Shown: piece by piece, positions 1 to 10,808 of the stretch | Position numbering within the stretch: the stretch's first letter is position 1 | Layout: each line of letters opens with the position of its first letter | NCBI GenBank assembly: GCA_023375785.1 | Contig: SZWC01000509.1 | Span: 62,001-126,000 of the forward strand | Reading direction: 5' to 3' | Source of the DNA: Penium margaritaceum | Taxonomy: Eukaryota > Streptophyta > Zygnematophyceae > Desmidiales > Peniaceae | Length of the DNA: 64,000 nucleotides | Program-made: the position numbers and the translations under genes | The notes under the pieces: model-generated | The model's database searches: none | Seen by the model: only the letters and a program-made list of their open reading frames with translations | What the model was told of the DNA's origin: nothing

Positions 1-1344
1 GCTGTCATAGAAAGGGATCACGAGTGAGAGTGTAGGGTACTTGCTGCCGCTGATGGTGTCCGTGTAGGATTTGAACGGCTTCAACACCACGATGACCAGC
101 GCGACCAACTCCCACTCCTCAAAGGTGGGGATGAGCACCGCCCCCTCCCGGCCGTACCCTTTCAGCCACACCTCAAGCACGTCCCTCAGCCTGAAAACTC
201 TGGCACACATATCCAAGGTGGAGTTCCACCTTGTTTCTGTGTCCAAATGAAGAGACTCGTAAGTCAGGCCCGCGGGTGTGACCTGCGAAATGAGGGACTG
301 CTCGCGGGGGGTGCTTCGTGTGCTGAACACAGCAATGGATCGACACTTGGACACAATCTCCAAAACCTGTGGCAGTTTTATGAGGTCCTACACTGCAAGA
401 TTCATCACATGTCCTAGACAGCGGATGTGTCCAGCCTTGGCAAAGGCCGGTTGAGAGGGGATGATGAAGTTGTCGATCATCGAGTCATTTGTGGGCTCGT
501 TGTCGACTGTGAGACAAAAGACACGGTCCCACAGACCCCAATCCTTCAGGGCACTCGACAGGGCATTGAACTGCACCTCGGCTGTGGGACTCACAGGGAT
601 GGCCGGGAATGACAGGGAGTAATCCATGAGTTTGTAGTCCTGCACCCAGTGAGCAGTCACTCCCAAGTACTTCATGTTCGCATCGCTCTTCCAGCCGTCG
701 GTGGTGAAGGAGATGGCCGAGTCCACGTGTTCCAGCTCCTTGCGGATGCGGGCACAAAAAGCCGCGGCGGCAAGCGGTATCTGCCGGCTGATGGTCATGC
801 GGCCAGGCAGTTCTGCAGTGGGATTGCAGTGGAAGAAGGCGGCCTCCAGCCAGTCAGACTCCATCGACAAGAACGACACGTTCTTGTCGATAACATGCTT
901 CCAGATGCACTGCTGAAAATATCGCTTGTTGAAAACTGCACCAACGGCGGTCACCCCATGTGCGATGACACTGTTGTCTGGTCCGGCAGCAGCTTTAGCA
1001 GCCTCCACAGCGACGGAGACGGCGTTCACCGTGGCATGGTGGAGCTGGTTCCTGGCGTCCTGCTCCTTTGCCTCTTTGTACTGATGCTTGTGAGAGTTGC
1101 GTAGATGCTTCCACATGTTGGAAGTGTTGCCATCCTTGCAGCTGAAACCCTCTGGCCGCTTGTTGCACAGTTGGCACTTCGCTTTCTTGTCAACCCCGCC
1201 GCCTTTGATGATTTTGAAGTAGTTCCACACAACAGAGGGACGCTTCTTCCGCTTGTCTCCTTCCTCTTCCTCTCCTGACGACGAGGAAGATTCATGATCG
1301 ACAGGAGGTGGGGGGTCGGCATCACCAGCTTCGGACATGGCCAC
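1..1344 (-). pseudogene. hAT-superfamily transposase with BED zinc finger, 5' portion
   Basis: Plain DNA transposon, cut-and-paste hAT transposase. From the Met at 1344, residues 18-35 are Ser/Glu-rich and acidic. A BED zinc finger follows: Cys57, Cys60 (CQLC) and His80, His85. The RNase H-like core starts near residue 210: TTDGW with Asp216 as likely first catalytic acid, then LTVDNEPTND with Asp281 as candidate second acid, and the hAT signature RCLGHVMNL at 309-317. A TAG stop at 388-390 ends the 318-residue ORF. The same frame stays open beyond it to base 1 and encodes further hAT sequence (ETRWNSTLDMC, then SGSKYPTLSLVIPFYD), so a single nonsense change splits the gene. The C-terminal dimerisation region would lie beyond the window edge. 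No terminal inverted repeat or target duplication was identified. Family call is firm; subfamily is not. Confidence 0.9.
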
Positions 1345-1353
1345 TCAATGTGC

Positions 1354-1374
1354 AACCGAGGACTAGCCTCGGTT
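1354..1374. repeat. Short hairpin followed by a T run, upstream of the hAT ORF
   Basis: AACCGAGG and CCTCGGTT flank a 5-nt loop, followed by TTTT on the plus strand. It lies just 5' of the hAT start codon. It may belong to the transposon's subterminal region; no function is shown. Confidence 0.5.
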
Positions 1375-1449
1375 TTTTGCCTAACTGCAAAAACACGACG
1401 TCCCAGTAACAACCTGCCGATGACATCGCTGTCTTTGGTAGCCCCTCGC

Positions 1450-1492
1450 TGCCATCCTCGCCACCGACGGGCCGTCGGTGGCGAGGATGGCA
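1450..1492. repeat. Perfect inverted repeat, 21-bp arms
   Basis: Arms 1450-1470 and 1472-1492 are perfect reverse complements around a single central base. The arms are GC-rich (core GCCATCCTCGCCACCGACGG). This is the longest of five hairpins between 1450 and 1961. Confidence 0.95.
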
Positions 1493-1501
1493 ACGACGAG
1501 C

Positions 1502-1530
1502 GATGCTGCCTGGCTCAGCTGGGCAGCATC
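1502..1530. repeat. Inverted repeat, 9-bp arms
   Basis: GATGCTGCC (1502-1510) pairs with GGCAGCATC (1522-1530) across an 11-nt loop. Confidence 0.8.
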
Positions 1531-1610
1531 ACGATCGGCTGCACGGGTCTACGCTGCCCCGATTTGCATCGCATCGTCTATCGATGTCCCCATGGAGAGG
1601 ACTGATGACG

Positions 1611-1639
1611 TCCCCATCGGCATGAAGCGCCGATGGGGA
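1611..1639. repeat. Perfect inverted repeat, 11-bp arms
   Basis: TCCCCATCGGC (1611-1621) pairs with GCCGATGGGGA (1629-1639) across a 7-nt loop. Confidence 0.9.
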
Positions 1640-1747
1640 AGTTCGCGAAGGGAAAACTTTTTGAAGCCATGTTTTCAGTCGCAAACGAAGCCGACTATGC
1701 CTTGAACAGAGGGATAAATTATGATGATCCGCGTATGCCATATAAGT

Positions 1748-1780
1748 CATGCTTCATGTGTGATGGGCACATAAAGCATG
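1748..1780. repeat. Inverted repeat, 13-bp arms, hairpin family copy 1
   Basis: CATGCTTCATGTG (1748-1760) pairs with CACATAAAGCATG (1768-1780) with one mismatch and a 7-nt loop. The same arm sequence recurs at 1929-1961, and both copies lie about 50 bases after a shared GCCGACTAT (1690 and 1888). The segment therefore looks internally duplicated. Confidence 0.9.
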
Positions 1781-1928
1781 TCATGGATATGGACATCGGA
1801 GACTGGTTGACGATGACCCGCTATGCCGGGCATCGTCTATCGATACCATTTTTCCTGTCGCAAACCATATTTCTTGTCGCAAACCACGCCGACTATAAGT
1901 CTCAAAGAATTGAGCACGTTTCGATTTT

Positions 1929-1961
1929 CATGCTTCATGTGGGATGTGCACATGAAGCATG
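1929..1961. repeat. Perfect inverted repeat, 13-bp arms, hairpin family copy 2
   Basis: CATGCTTCATGTG (1929-1941) pairs perfectly with CACATGAAGCATG (1949-1961) across a 7-nt loop. It is a second copy of the 1748-1780 hairpin. The surrounding stretch up to the assembly gap holds no recognisable gene. Confidence 0.9.
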
Positions 1962-2477
1962 ACGCGGACTTTGGAGAGTCCGAATGACCAATGAAAATCG
2001 GGCAAAGAGGGCGCCACCGATACAACGGCCAACGCATGCATCTTCCGCAGGTGGACATATTGTACACTTTTTCACATATTTGTATTGGCGACATGGATTG
2101 ACAAGAAAAAACGTATTCGCAAACCTTGGTTTGGAAAGTTGTCATAGGTGGATACCAAGTGTAATGGTCTGAAAAGCGGAATCCAAATTCGAACAATTTC
2201 ACATGATAAATCATCAGATTCATGCATAGCGACTACACCAGCAACCGCACAATGGTCCTCGCCACGAGGGACTGCATGTTACTTGAGACCAATGACAGCA
2301 ATACACTCTGGCATGGGCTGATGACATGGCAGAGGTGTCGATAGGGAGGAACATTGCCTGGTGGTAGTTGAACCGGCCCAACCCGATTAATATACTTCAT
2401 GTCCGGTACCAGTGAGAGAAGGTATTGTGATCCTATGTCTAGGGAGGTACTCATGGGGATGGGATCGCGATACCTCA

Positions 2478-2645
2478 NNNNNNNNNNNNNNNNNNNNNNN
2501 NNNNNNNNNNNNNNNNNNNNNNNNNNNNNNNNNNNNNNNNNNNNNNNNNNNNNNNNNNNNNNNNNNNNNNNNNNNNNNNNNNNNNNNNNNNNNNNNNNNN
2601 NNNNNNNNNNNNNNNNNNNNNNNNNNNNNNNNNNNNNNNNNNNNN
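2478..2645. other. Assembly gap (168 N)
   Basis: Run of N. The flanks carry related sequences in inverted orientation: GGGATCGCGATACC just left, and GGTACCC followed by GTACCCGCGATCCC just right. The missing bases may therefore be a hairpin or tandem repeat that defeated assembly. Confidence 0.99.
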
Positions 2646-2720
2646 GGTACCCAAAGTACCCGCGATCCCGGTGCGATTCTGCAAGCTCAGAATCGGAATC
2701 GTTAGTACTGGGAAGAATCA

Positions 2721-2750
2721 TGGAATCGCGGTTCTAAACTCGCGATTCCA
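2721..2750. repeat. Perfect inverted repeat, 10-bp arms
   Basis: TGGAATCGCG (2721-2730) and CGCGATTCCA (2741-2750) with a 10-nt loop, right after the gap. The CGCGAT core also occurs at the gap flanks. Confidence 0.85.
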
Positions 2751-2778
2751 GGAACCTGTGTGCACCCTTACCCTACAT

Positions 2779-3012
2779 AAGGCACCGCAAGGGTCCTGCC
2801 CGGGGCCCCTCGGCCTCACCATGGACCTACTTCGAGATCTCGTCATTGACTCCCCCTCCGCCCTTACCTACGTCCACACCATGCTTTGTACCATCCTCGA
2901 CGGGTCTCTACCACAGCAGGTTGCCGACTGCCTGTGCCGGAGCATCCTCATCCCCATCCTCAAGGGGAAGAAGGAGCAGGAGACCGTATGCCCTATTGCG
3001 CTGGGAGAGGTG
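2779..3012 (+). pseudogene. Non-LTR retrotransposon (LINE) reverse transcriptase fragment
   Basis: About 78 codons resembling the N-terminal part of a LINE-type reverse transcriptase. A KAPQGSCPGPLG stretch is followed by a helical segment and then ILIPILKGKKEQ...CPIALGEV. The last part corresponds to the family pattern in which a Pro-Lys stretch leads into (R)PIAxGEV at the start of the fingers. The arginine expected before PIA is a cysteine here. There is no endonuclease, no catalytic YADD box and no poly-A tail. It stops exactly where copia sequence begins, so it is a truncated scrap joined to, or interrupted by, the copia remnant. The LINE clade cannot be assigned. Confidence 0.6.
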
Positions 3013-4010
3013 TGACTTCGTCGAACAAGGAAGCTCCTCCTAGGGAGGGCAAGGTGTGCAAGCTTTGGAAGGCCTTGTACAGGCTGAAACAAGCGCCCAG
3101 GTGCTGGTACCAGCAGATGGACGGCTACATGGTGGAGCCCGGCTTTAAGCATTATGAGTCAGACCACACTGCACACATCCGGCGTGACAAAGAACTCCAT
3201 CAGATTGTCGCATTCTACATGGACGATCTGATCCTGTGTTCATCAAACCTACCCGCTGTGCAGCAGCTACAGGTAGCTGACCAGCTCCCCCATGTCCGTC
3301 ATCTTCAATCAGCTGATTGAAGATGACGGACATGGGGGAGCTGGAGTACTAGCTCGGGATGAGCATCACATGAAACCGGCGGGCCCGCACGCTTGAGATG
3401 GGACAGGCCAAGTACGTGGCCGAGGTCCTGAAGCGGTACGGCATGGAGGACTGCAAACCAGTGGGCAGTCCGGTCTCCATGAGCTATGAGCTCAGTGCGG
3501 CGATGTCGCCGCGAACGAAAGAGGAGAGGGAGGACATGGCGCAGGTGCCTTACCAATCGGTGGTGGGCAGCCCGATGTATGCGATGGTGGCGACTCGGCC
3601 AGACTTAGCCTACGTGGTGGGTTAGGTGAGCAGGTATGTGGCCAACCTTGGCCCACTACATTGGATGCTCGTGAAGCACACCCTCCAATACTTGCAGGTA
3701 ACGCAGCACGCGTGCCTGATGCATGATAGAAACGAGAAGTCAGACCCCTTAAAACTGGTCTGCTACACTGACGGGACTACGCCGACGATGTGGACAAGAG
3801 GAGGTCCACTTTTGTGTTCTTCCTTGCAGGTGCAGCAGTCTCGATGTGCAGCAGGAAGCAGGACTACGTTACCACCTCCACTGTGGAGGCGGAGTACATC
3901 GCTCTGGCCGAGGTGGTCAAGGAAGCAGTGTGGCTCCACAGATTGCTGGGAGAGCTGGGAGAGCTGGGAGTGCTACAGCATGAGCCTATGGTGGTCTAGG
4001 AGGACAACAC
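3013..4010 (+). mobile_element. Ty1/copia element fossil: part of RT and RNase H
   Basis: Retains copia reverse transcriptase (KALYRLKQAP, then a FYMDDLIL variant of the YVDDL catalytic box), the RT-RNase H connection (GQAKYVAEVLKRYGMEDCK, VGSPMYAMVATRPDLAY) and RNase H (STVEAEYIALAEVVKEAVWL). No gag, protease, integrase or LTR is attached. It is broken in several places and clearly old. A 64-bp palindrome lies inside it (separate entry). The same domains are better preserved in the nested copia at 41735-47412. Confidence 0.88.
3281..3344. repeat. Perfect 64-bp palindrome
   Basis: Bases 3281-3312 are the exact reverse complement of 3313-3344, with no spacer and no mismatch. It lies inside the copia RT remnant. 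A perfect palindrome of this length would extrude as a cruciform and is normally unstable, so it may be recent or an assembly join. Confidence 0.95.
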
Positions 4011-4014
4011 AAGC

Positions 4015-4200
4015 TTGGAATGTGACCTTGGTATCACCCACACTAAAGAAGCCACAACAAAGACTCCACCAACGGCGGCAGAGCAAGAACTTATCATAGC
4101 GGCAAAGGCCCAAGGGGTTGAGGAGGGGTCGATAAAGGAGATGTACAAACGTATGCGCAAATTCAAAGATCAGCAGAAGAAGGCTGAGGCAGGCCTATAG
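4015..4200 (+). CDS. Small lysine-rich ORF fragment, function unknown
   Basis: Open frame of 61 codons ending TAG at 4198-4200. The first third runs on from the end of the copia remnant. The rest (AAEQELIIAAKAQG, then YKRMRKFKDQQKK) is charged and predicted helical. It could be the tail of an ORF or a scrap of another element. I do not recognise it and it may not be a gene. Nothing recognisable lies between 4201 and 4550. Confidence 0.2.
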   Translation: MECDLGITHTKEATTKTPPTAAEQELIIAAKAQGVEEGSIKEMYKRMRKFKDQQKKAEAGL

Positions 4201-4624
4201 ATTTGCATCATAGCACGATCTGTACGGTTGCCATGTCCGATTGCAACTGTACCACCCAAACCCCCATCGGAACCACCAATGCGACCCTCCAGGGATCATA
4301 CACCCCCCATCGGAAGACAGTGACCTTTTCTTCTCATTTTAGTAAGGAATCCACAACGGGTCCCATAACGTGTTTCCATCGCCCCTTTCAATCACTCACC
4401 TTAGGTGAATATCTCTGACAACATCCAGAGAGCCTCCCGAAGTTCACTACTATTCTCCAGGAGTATGCTGAGAAGCTCCACCCTACTAGCATTTGCCTCA
4501 GTTGCACTTAAACCCCGCATGATCGGCTAAGTAGGCCAGTAATCTGGACTGAGCCTGATGAATGGGGATGGCGACCAGTGCCCCTCGCTTCACCAGGACA
4601 AGCCCCACATCACGAAGTCGCCAG

Positions 4625-4934
4625 CTCTTTTGTCTGGATATGCGATAAAATGTTCCTGGCTATCATTGACCTCGGTGCTACTCATACCACGGTCACCCTG
4701 GAGGTCTTGTAGGCAGTCGGCTGTCAACACAGGATACAATCCACCACCAAAGTGTTCACGAATGCGTCTTGTGGAACAGACACAGGAAATGGTGTCGTGG
4801 AGAACCTCCTAGTTCAAGTTGGTCTCATCCACGAAGTGGTGAAGATGCAAGTCACCATAGCTCAAACCTATGATGTCCTCCTTGGAACAGAATACCTCAT
4901 TCCTCGACAAGCTGCCATGGATGGAGTCATGTAG
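4625..4934 (+). pseudogene. Element 1: retropepsin-like domain 1
   Basis: VWICDKMFLAIIDLGATHTT matches the flap and active-site region of gypsy aspartic proteases. The usual D-T/S-G triad reads DLG here. Element 2 has ICGQKFLAMIDTGATHTTV at the same place. The downstream TYDVLLGTEYL strand fits the retropepsin C-terminal half. This domain directly precedes the RT region. Confidence 0.75.
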
Positions 4935-5825
4935 TTGACATCCACTGGATATAGCACTTGTGCAAAACTGATCGTTGGACCTCGAACCGCCATGCGCACG
5001 AGATATGGACACCCTTTCTCCTTGGAAGAAGCCCGTTTGGAGGACCAGGAAGCAAGGAATTTGATTATGCTATTCCCTAAACATGATGCTCTCCTAGTCA
5101 CCCCACAAGACGAAGGCGACCAGGAAATTTTGATGGGCGCCTCCCCTCCACTCGAATGGTCATGTCCTGAGTGGGGTCAGGCTGCTCCGGCAGATGATCG
5201 GCCACACCTACCTTGGGATCCCCTACTCAAGCCTTCGCCACGGGTCACTTTGTTGGTTGCCCATGCCTACACCAGAGAATCCCACTTGCAATGTACGGAC
5301 TCTTGGAGAGCCCCAAACATCCTCGATTGTTGCTCTTCCAGCTCAAGTATCTCCACCTTCACTGCCTGCCCAGAATGTGTTGACCACGAATGCAGAGGCG
5401 GATGCCATGCGCAAGGGCAACATGCTTATATGTGAAAAGGATGTGATGATTTCAATGACTCTGACGGGGAGTAGATGACAGATGTGGGCTGGCTATGCAT
5501 TGAAAAAAAGCTGCCCCCGTGTCGCGCCACTACTCTCACAATTGCATTAGAAGGATCTTGCAACTTTAACCTCCAGGTTTACAATTATTCGGACCCAAAC
5601 CCTGACCTTGGTGCTGGTCTGGTGGGTCATGAGGACCCACAGCCACCACCCACAGTCCCGCATTCCCAGCGGTGGGACCACATCCTTCATGAGCGCCTGA
5701 CGGATGACCAGGCACAAGAAGTCCGCGACCTCCTCCCGTATCATGAGGAGGTCTTTGCTGGCAAGTATGTGGAGATTGGGGCAGTCGACACTGTCCATGT
5801 CATTAACACAGGGAATGCACCACCC

Positions 5826-6540
5826 CACAATCAGAAGGCACGTAGACTCCTCCAGGATCAGAAGGATGTTATCAATAAAGGACTCCGAGAGCTTAAGGAG
5901 CAAGGAGTCATTGAGGAGGTGGACAGCCCTTGGCGCTCCAATCTGGTCATTGTAGGGCAACCAAATGGCGCCAAGCGTTTTTGTGTTGAATTCTGTGACT
6001 TGAATGAGGTCACTGTGGAAGATTCCTACCCTATGCCTCTCATTGTCGACATTCACGAACGAAAAAGGGGAAAGAGCTGGTTTGCAAATCTTGAAGTGAA
6101 GTTGGCCTTCCACACCATTCCCATGGACCGGAAGTCTATGCTAAAGTCCGCCTTCATCACACGTGATGGGCTGTATGCCCTTACATGCATGCCCTTTGGG
6201 TTGCGCAATGCGAGTGCCACATTCTAGCGAGTCATGGACCAGGTATCCAGAGGCGTTCCCAATGCCTGCTTCTCTGTGGATGACATCATGGTTGCAGCAT
6301 TCAGCTTTCAGGAATTGCTCGCCTCCTTGGATGCTGTCTTATCGGCTCTCCGTGTGGCGAATCTATGTCTGAAGGCTGCCAAATGCATAATTGGGGTAGA
6401 TAGCATGGAGTTCCTGGGGTTCATTATCAGTGCGCAAGGGATCTCCACTGACCCTGCAAAAATAGCAGCAGTCTGCAAATGGAAGCAGCCAATCACCTCT
6501 TCTCAAGTGAAGATTCTCTTGGGATTTGTTAGCTTTTATT
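5826..6540 (+). pseudogene. Element 1: Ty3/gypsy reverse transcriptase
   Basis: Typical gypsy RT blocks in order: SPWRSNLVIVGQPNGAKRFC, DSYPMPLIVDI, FHTIPM, YALTCMPFGLRNASATF, a VDDIMVAA form of the catalytic box, and KCIIGVDSMEFLGFIIS. The blocks match elements 2 and 3 closely in order and spacing. Broken. Confidence 0.9.
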
Positions 6541-6614
6541 GGAAGTTAGTCCGCGACCATGCCAAGATCGTCCGACCCCTTCAACAACTAACACACGAGG
6601 ATGAGCCATTTGAG

Positions 6615-7070
6615 TGGACAGATGCGTGTCAACTTGCATGGACGGAGATCAAGCACCGCCTTTTCACAGTGATCATGCTGGAATTCCCAGATTTGAACTT
6701 GCTGTTCGTCATTACAACGGACTTTTCCCAATAAGGCATCGTTGCCATGCTGTCACAAAAGGGTGATGATGGCATGATGAGAATGGTGTGCTTTAGGAGC
6801 TGAGTCCTCATCGATGCTGAATTAAAATATCCTCCGGTAAATGGAGAGTGCCTGGTAGTTTTATGGGCCATAGACTTCTATCAAGATCATGTGAAGAACG
6901 GAAAGCCTTTCACAATTCTTACGGACCATCAGGCTTTCAAGTGGTTGCTCACGACGTAGAACCACAAGGGTATCCTTGGCAAGTGGGCGCTGCTCCTTGA
7001 GGGCTATAATCTCACCATCAAGTATCAACCGGCATTTGCAAATCGCAATGAAGATGCTCTCAGTTGATTG
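6615..7070 (+). pseudogene. Element 1: RNase H
   Basis: Gypsy RNase H landmarks: VITTDFSQ at the first catalytic Asp, YPPVNGECLVVLWAI with the Glu, ILTDHQAFKWLL, and the closing GYNLTIKYQPAFANRNEDALS. A linker of about 600 bases with nothing recognised separates it from the second protease-like domain. Confidence 0.85.
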
Positions 7071-7708
7071 TCGTGGGCAGGCTGGAAGGAACGAGCATCA
7101 TGTGATCCGGCGCCAGACACAACGATGCCTGAGGGAGACGTCATCTTTGAGGGACAGGCACGTGACCTTACTGACTAGGAATACCGCTGGGCCTACCTCG
7201 TGGAGGGCTTTCCTCATGATGACACCGAGATCAGACACATAAATGCTCCCTCGCAAACAGACCTCTTCAAGGACGCACCGGGATGGACACACATAGAGTA
7301 TGGAGAATAGTTATGAGGTGGGTGCTGTGATCCTACCCCGAGAACCAAGGCACACCTACAACGTATTGTCACGCCAAGTCCACCAAGGGAGCCTCGCCAG
7401 CAGGTGGCTGAAAATTTTGAAGATTCTTTGACCAAACCCATCTTGCGTTGCCCTGGCTTGAGGTTCTTATCCATTTACCAGGGAAAATCACCCAATAGGA
7501 GGCGTTCTTTACCGTAATCAAGGCAACGGTGAGCTCCTGTGGATGGCATGTCAAGTTTTGGCTCGAATCCCCGGGCCACTGCATGGTGCATGATCGGGTC
7601 GATCATACTTAGCGGATCGTTTACGAGAGCCTCGAAGCCAGAGCACTGGCGTGGCGGCCAGTGCGGTTGCATCGCCAACCTCAGTCGGAATAGATATGTA
7701 CGGTGGTT

Positions 7709-8040
7709 TCATGTTATGTCTGGATTTCTGGTGTACAATTCACCAAAATTGTAGATACATGCGGTCCGCACACCACAGTTGTGATGCGCGTTATCCGTCA
7801 AATCAGTCGGTCGAACCTCATCCAACCAGTGGCGCTTCGTTTTGGTACCGTGGTAGGGGAAATCACACAGTCGAAGGGGAAATTTGACCCTTTTCTCATT
7901 CACGTGGGAAACATGCACTGGAGCCTTCCTGTCCTGTTTTGCAAAACATCGACATATGACGTCCTCATAGCCAACGATTGGTTGACACCCTGCGATGCCA
8001 TAATTATGCTCGGGGGGAAATGCATGACGCTCCATGATGA
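7709..8040 (+). pseudogene. Element 1: second retropepsin-like domain, after RNase H
   Basis: YVWISGVQFTKIVDTCGPHTTVV resembles the retropepsin active-site strand; the catalytic triad position reads DTC instead of DTG. It ends with TSTYDVLIANDWLTPCDAII, matching HTYDMLLAAGWLTPQNAAI in element 2. The position after RNase H is the same in all three related elements. Confidence 0.65.
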
Positions 8041-8627
8041 CGACGGGGAATCCTCGTATGTCCCGCTCCATTTTGACTCACATGAATTGCCAGCTCAGCG
8101 GGAAGAGCGATCGCCCTCGGCACATGCGACCCCTCTCGTCAATGTGGGCCTATGTGGACGACTTATCAGTCATCTCAAAATTCACCCGAGTGGTCACCGA
8201 TGCACCGGAATCGTCCACCGATAGCAGTGGCTGACCGCAGGCGGATCATGCACCGGACTCGCCAGAATCCCGCATCCATAGTCCTCCATGGATCCATCCA
8301 TCGGCAAAAACTTCGTACAACGTCGTGGTTCTCCATGAACACGTCTCCGCACATCTAACGACAACCAACGGTGAGTTCCCTACACATCAACAACCCCACG
8401 CAGAGGACTTCATGCTTGCCCTCCAACATCAGAGGTGGTACGCCATCCGCATGCAACCATTATCGGAACCCCTCGTGGAATGCCAAAGACCCCGGAGGTG
8501 GCCTTTGGAATCCCATTCGATTAACGCCCACAGTTTTGTCTCTCGGTGCTTTGAACTTGTAGCTATCGACGATTCAGGTTCTCACACTCCTTCTTATTGA
8601 CAAGGCACTCCCACAGACAGCCTAGCG

Positions 8628-9467
8628 ATGGACTACTCTGTGCATGATTCCACCGATACCCTTCATACGTCTCTGGCCAACTGGGCCCGATACAAGTACA
8701 GTACGACTCTTCCCTGTGTTGAATTACGTGCAACTGCTGATTACGAATCACGTGCCATGGCAGAAATCCTCACCAGGGAGGAGGCGGAACACATCCTTCG
8801 GGACATGCAAAGAGAAGATCCATTCCCGGAACCACCACCTTCCCCCAGCATGCCTGATCCCCACAGCAACAAATCAGTGTGACAGACCCTGGCACAATGG
8901 ATCACTAAGAACCGGAACTGGGTGGGTAGAGTTCAAAGGCTCTGGAAGCAACATCGGGTGTGGGTGACCATGGCTCACCATGGCTGACCATGGCTGACCA
9001 TGGCTGACCATGAGGCTGGGCTACGCAGTGCGGCCAACAACCTGGCCAACACAAGGACCACTCTCAGTGCGCGCGATTCGGCCCGCGTTGCTCTCTTCCA
9101 ACGCATGCAAGAGCAGGATGCTTGCATCGCAAAGATACAACGGTATCTCCAGGCAGTACGGTCATCGCAAGAGACATGGAATGAGGCTGCCAACCGCGGG
9201 GACGAGCCGTCTGCAGATGAAGGACAGCGGCTTATTGACCGCCGGGCGGAGCTCGACAGGAGCATCCAGGCAGCACGTGAAGAAGCTGCCGAGCTCTCCC
9301 TGGGATTGATGGAACTCGACGCACAGCTGCCAGGCCCGCACCAACTGTGGGGTGACTGTGAAGCCGCCTGGGCAGCAGAGTGCAACCGACACTCTATGTC
9401 TCTTGGGAGCTGGTACAAGACAAAGCAGGTCTCTTGCTCTTTGTGTGAAGGTGTCCGAGCAATATGA
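8628..9467 (+). pseudogene. Element 1: charged helical / coiled-coil region
   Basis: Includes an open 155-codon stretch (9000-9467) rich in Ala, Glu, Arg and Gln with heptad-like spacing (RIDRRAELDRSI / AAREEAAEL type segments), preceded by an 84-codon helical stretch. It lies between the second protease-like domain and integrase, as the coiled-coil ORFs of elements 2 and 3 do. No sequence family recognised. Confidence 0.5.
8961..9010 (+). repeat. 10-bp tandem repeat, five units
   Basis: TGGCTGACCA or close variants (TGGGTGACCA, TGGCTCACCA) repeated five times head to tail inside element 1, just before the open coiled-coil stretch. Confidence 0.95.
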
Positions 9468-10808
9468 CACTCTATGTGCCCTGGTTGACCGAGCCAGGAA
9501 CATCATTGACGAGCATGAGCGATGCTAGCAAGAGAACCTCATCCGTGAGGTGGAAGGGGCATTTTTGGCCCATGCCCTGGAGGGACTACAAGAACAATGG
9601 AACAATGGGAGGATTTTCTCAAAGAATTGAGGCATCTGTACTCTCTAGAATCCTCAGCCAACAACCACCCAGCTGCCTTTCGCTATCTCCTCCACTGTAT
9701 GGTGGTCAACGACCGGTCTGAACAGACGAGGCCGAACCTCCTCCCCTTTTTGGCATGAAGTTTCCGCCTACGATACGAGGAGTTCCTCTGTTTTCTCCGC
9801 CCTTTGGACTTCTTACGTCACTGTAGCATGCGAGCATTCTTCTGCCTCCTTGAATGCGCCCTAAAAAAACTGCCATGGAGAACATTCCCCACTTTGCCCG
9901 ATAAGGAATATTGTACTGGTCATTGTATTGCCAGGCCGATGCTGACAGGTTGGACCACGCGGGTCTCACCGCTTTCTTCCTCATTCTCATTGCGAACGCG
10001 CGTGCGGCCATGGCCATACGCGTCCTACTCCGCTGGAGCCACCACCGTCAGGTGGGCTCGTCATCTTCAACAGACACGACAGCCATGACGGCAGCTGAGG
10101 AGGCCCTGCGACTCGTAAACTACCCTTCTTCCCTGACTACATCAGCCAACGAGTCCCCACGATCGGCTGCGCCTCAGACGGACCATCCACCAGCGTCTCG
10201 CCCCGACATGGGCATCACCGCCGTCCCACAGATTCCTCCTCCATCTCTTTCGGTGCTGGTCCTGGGGGATCATCCGTCACCATGTATCCTCTATCCATCC
10301 TATTCTTCCCCTCCCTCCAGAAAGAAGGCCCTCCTTGTACGACTTTTCTTTGGCCCCCCATCCCCACCTCCGATCTCTTGTGCTGCCCGTCCACGAACGG
10401 CAGGCCCATCCGGGGATTTCCCGCCGGATGAGACATCTTTGGTGGAATCTGCTGGCCACCGGCATAGAGCCAAAATTTACCCCCACCACTGCCCCGTGTG
10501 CACTAAGGCGCGGCCAGCACTCCGCGAACAAGGTGCCAACAGACGCCGTGATGTTTGCCACTGCCCTCTCCTTGTTGCGTCGTACGAAAACAAGCTCTGC
10601 CTTTCCTATGGCAGGGGAGACATGGGAGGGTGCGGACTCCACAGGGGCCCACGAGGCTGTTCCTCCGGAAAAGTTTGAGCAGATGCAGAATCGTCTCCTA
10701 TGCCTTGCGGCCAATGGTGATCTAGACCTTTGTCAAAAGCAGCCACCTTCCAAAACATATTAGTGGGCTGATTAGGCTCGAGCTCAAGTTCTGTCGGGGT
10801 TAGGTTCC

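Noticed and set aside
1354-1378. Bacterial-type intrinsic terminator (GC stem followed by T run)
   Set aside because: The context is a eukaryotic transposon upstream region; the hairpin is listed as a repeat only.
2233-2737. ORFs of 97-162 residues spanning 2233-2737
   Set aside because: Most of their length is the run of N at 2478-2645; the flanking codons show no similarity to anything recognised.
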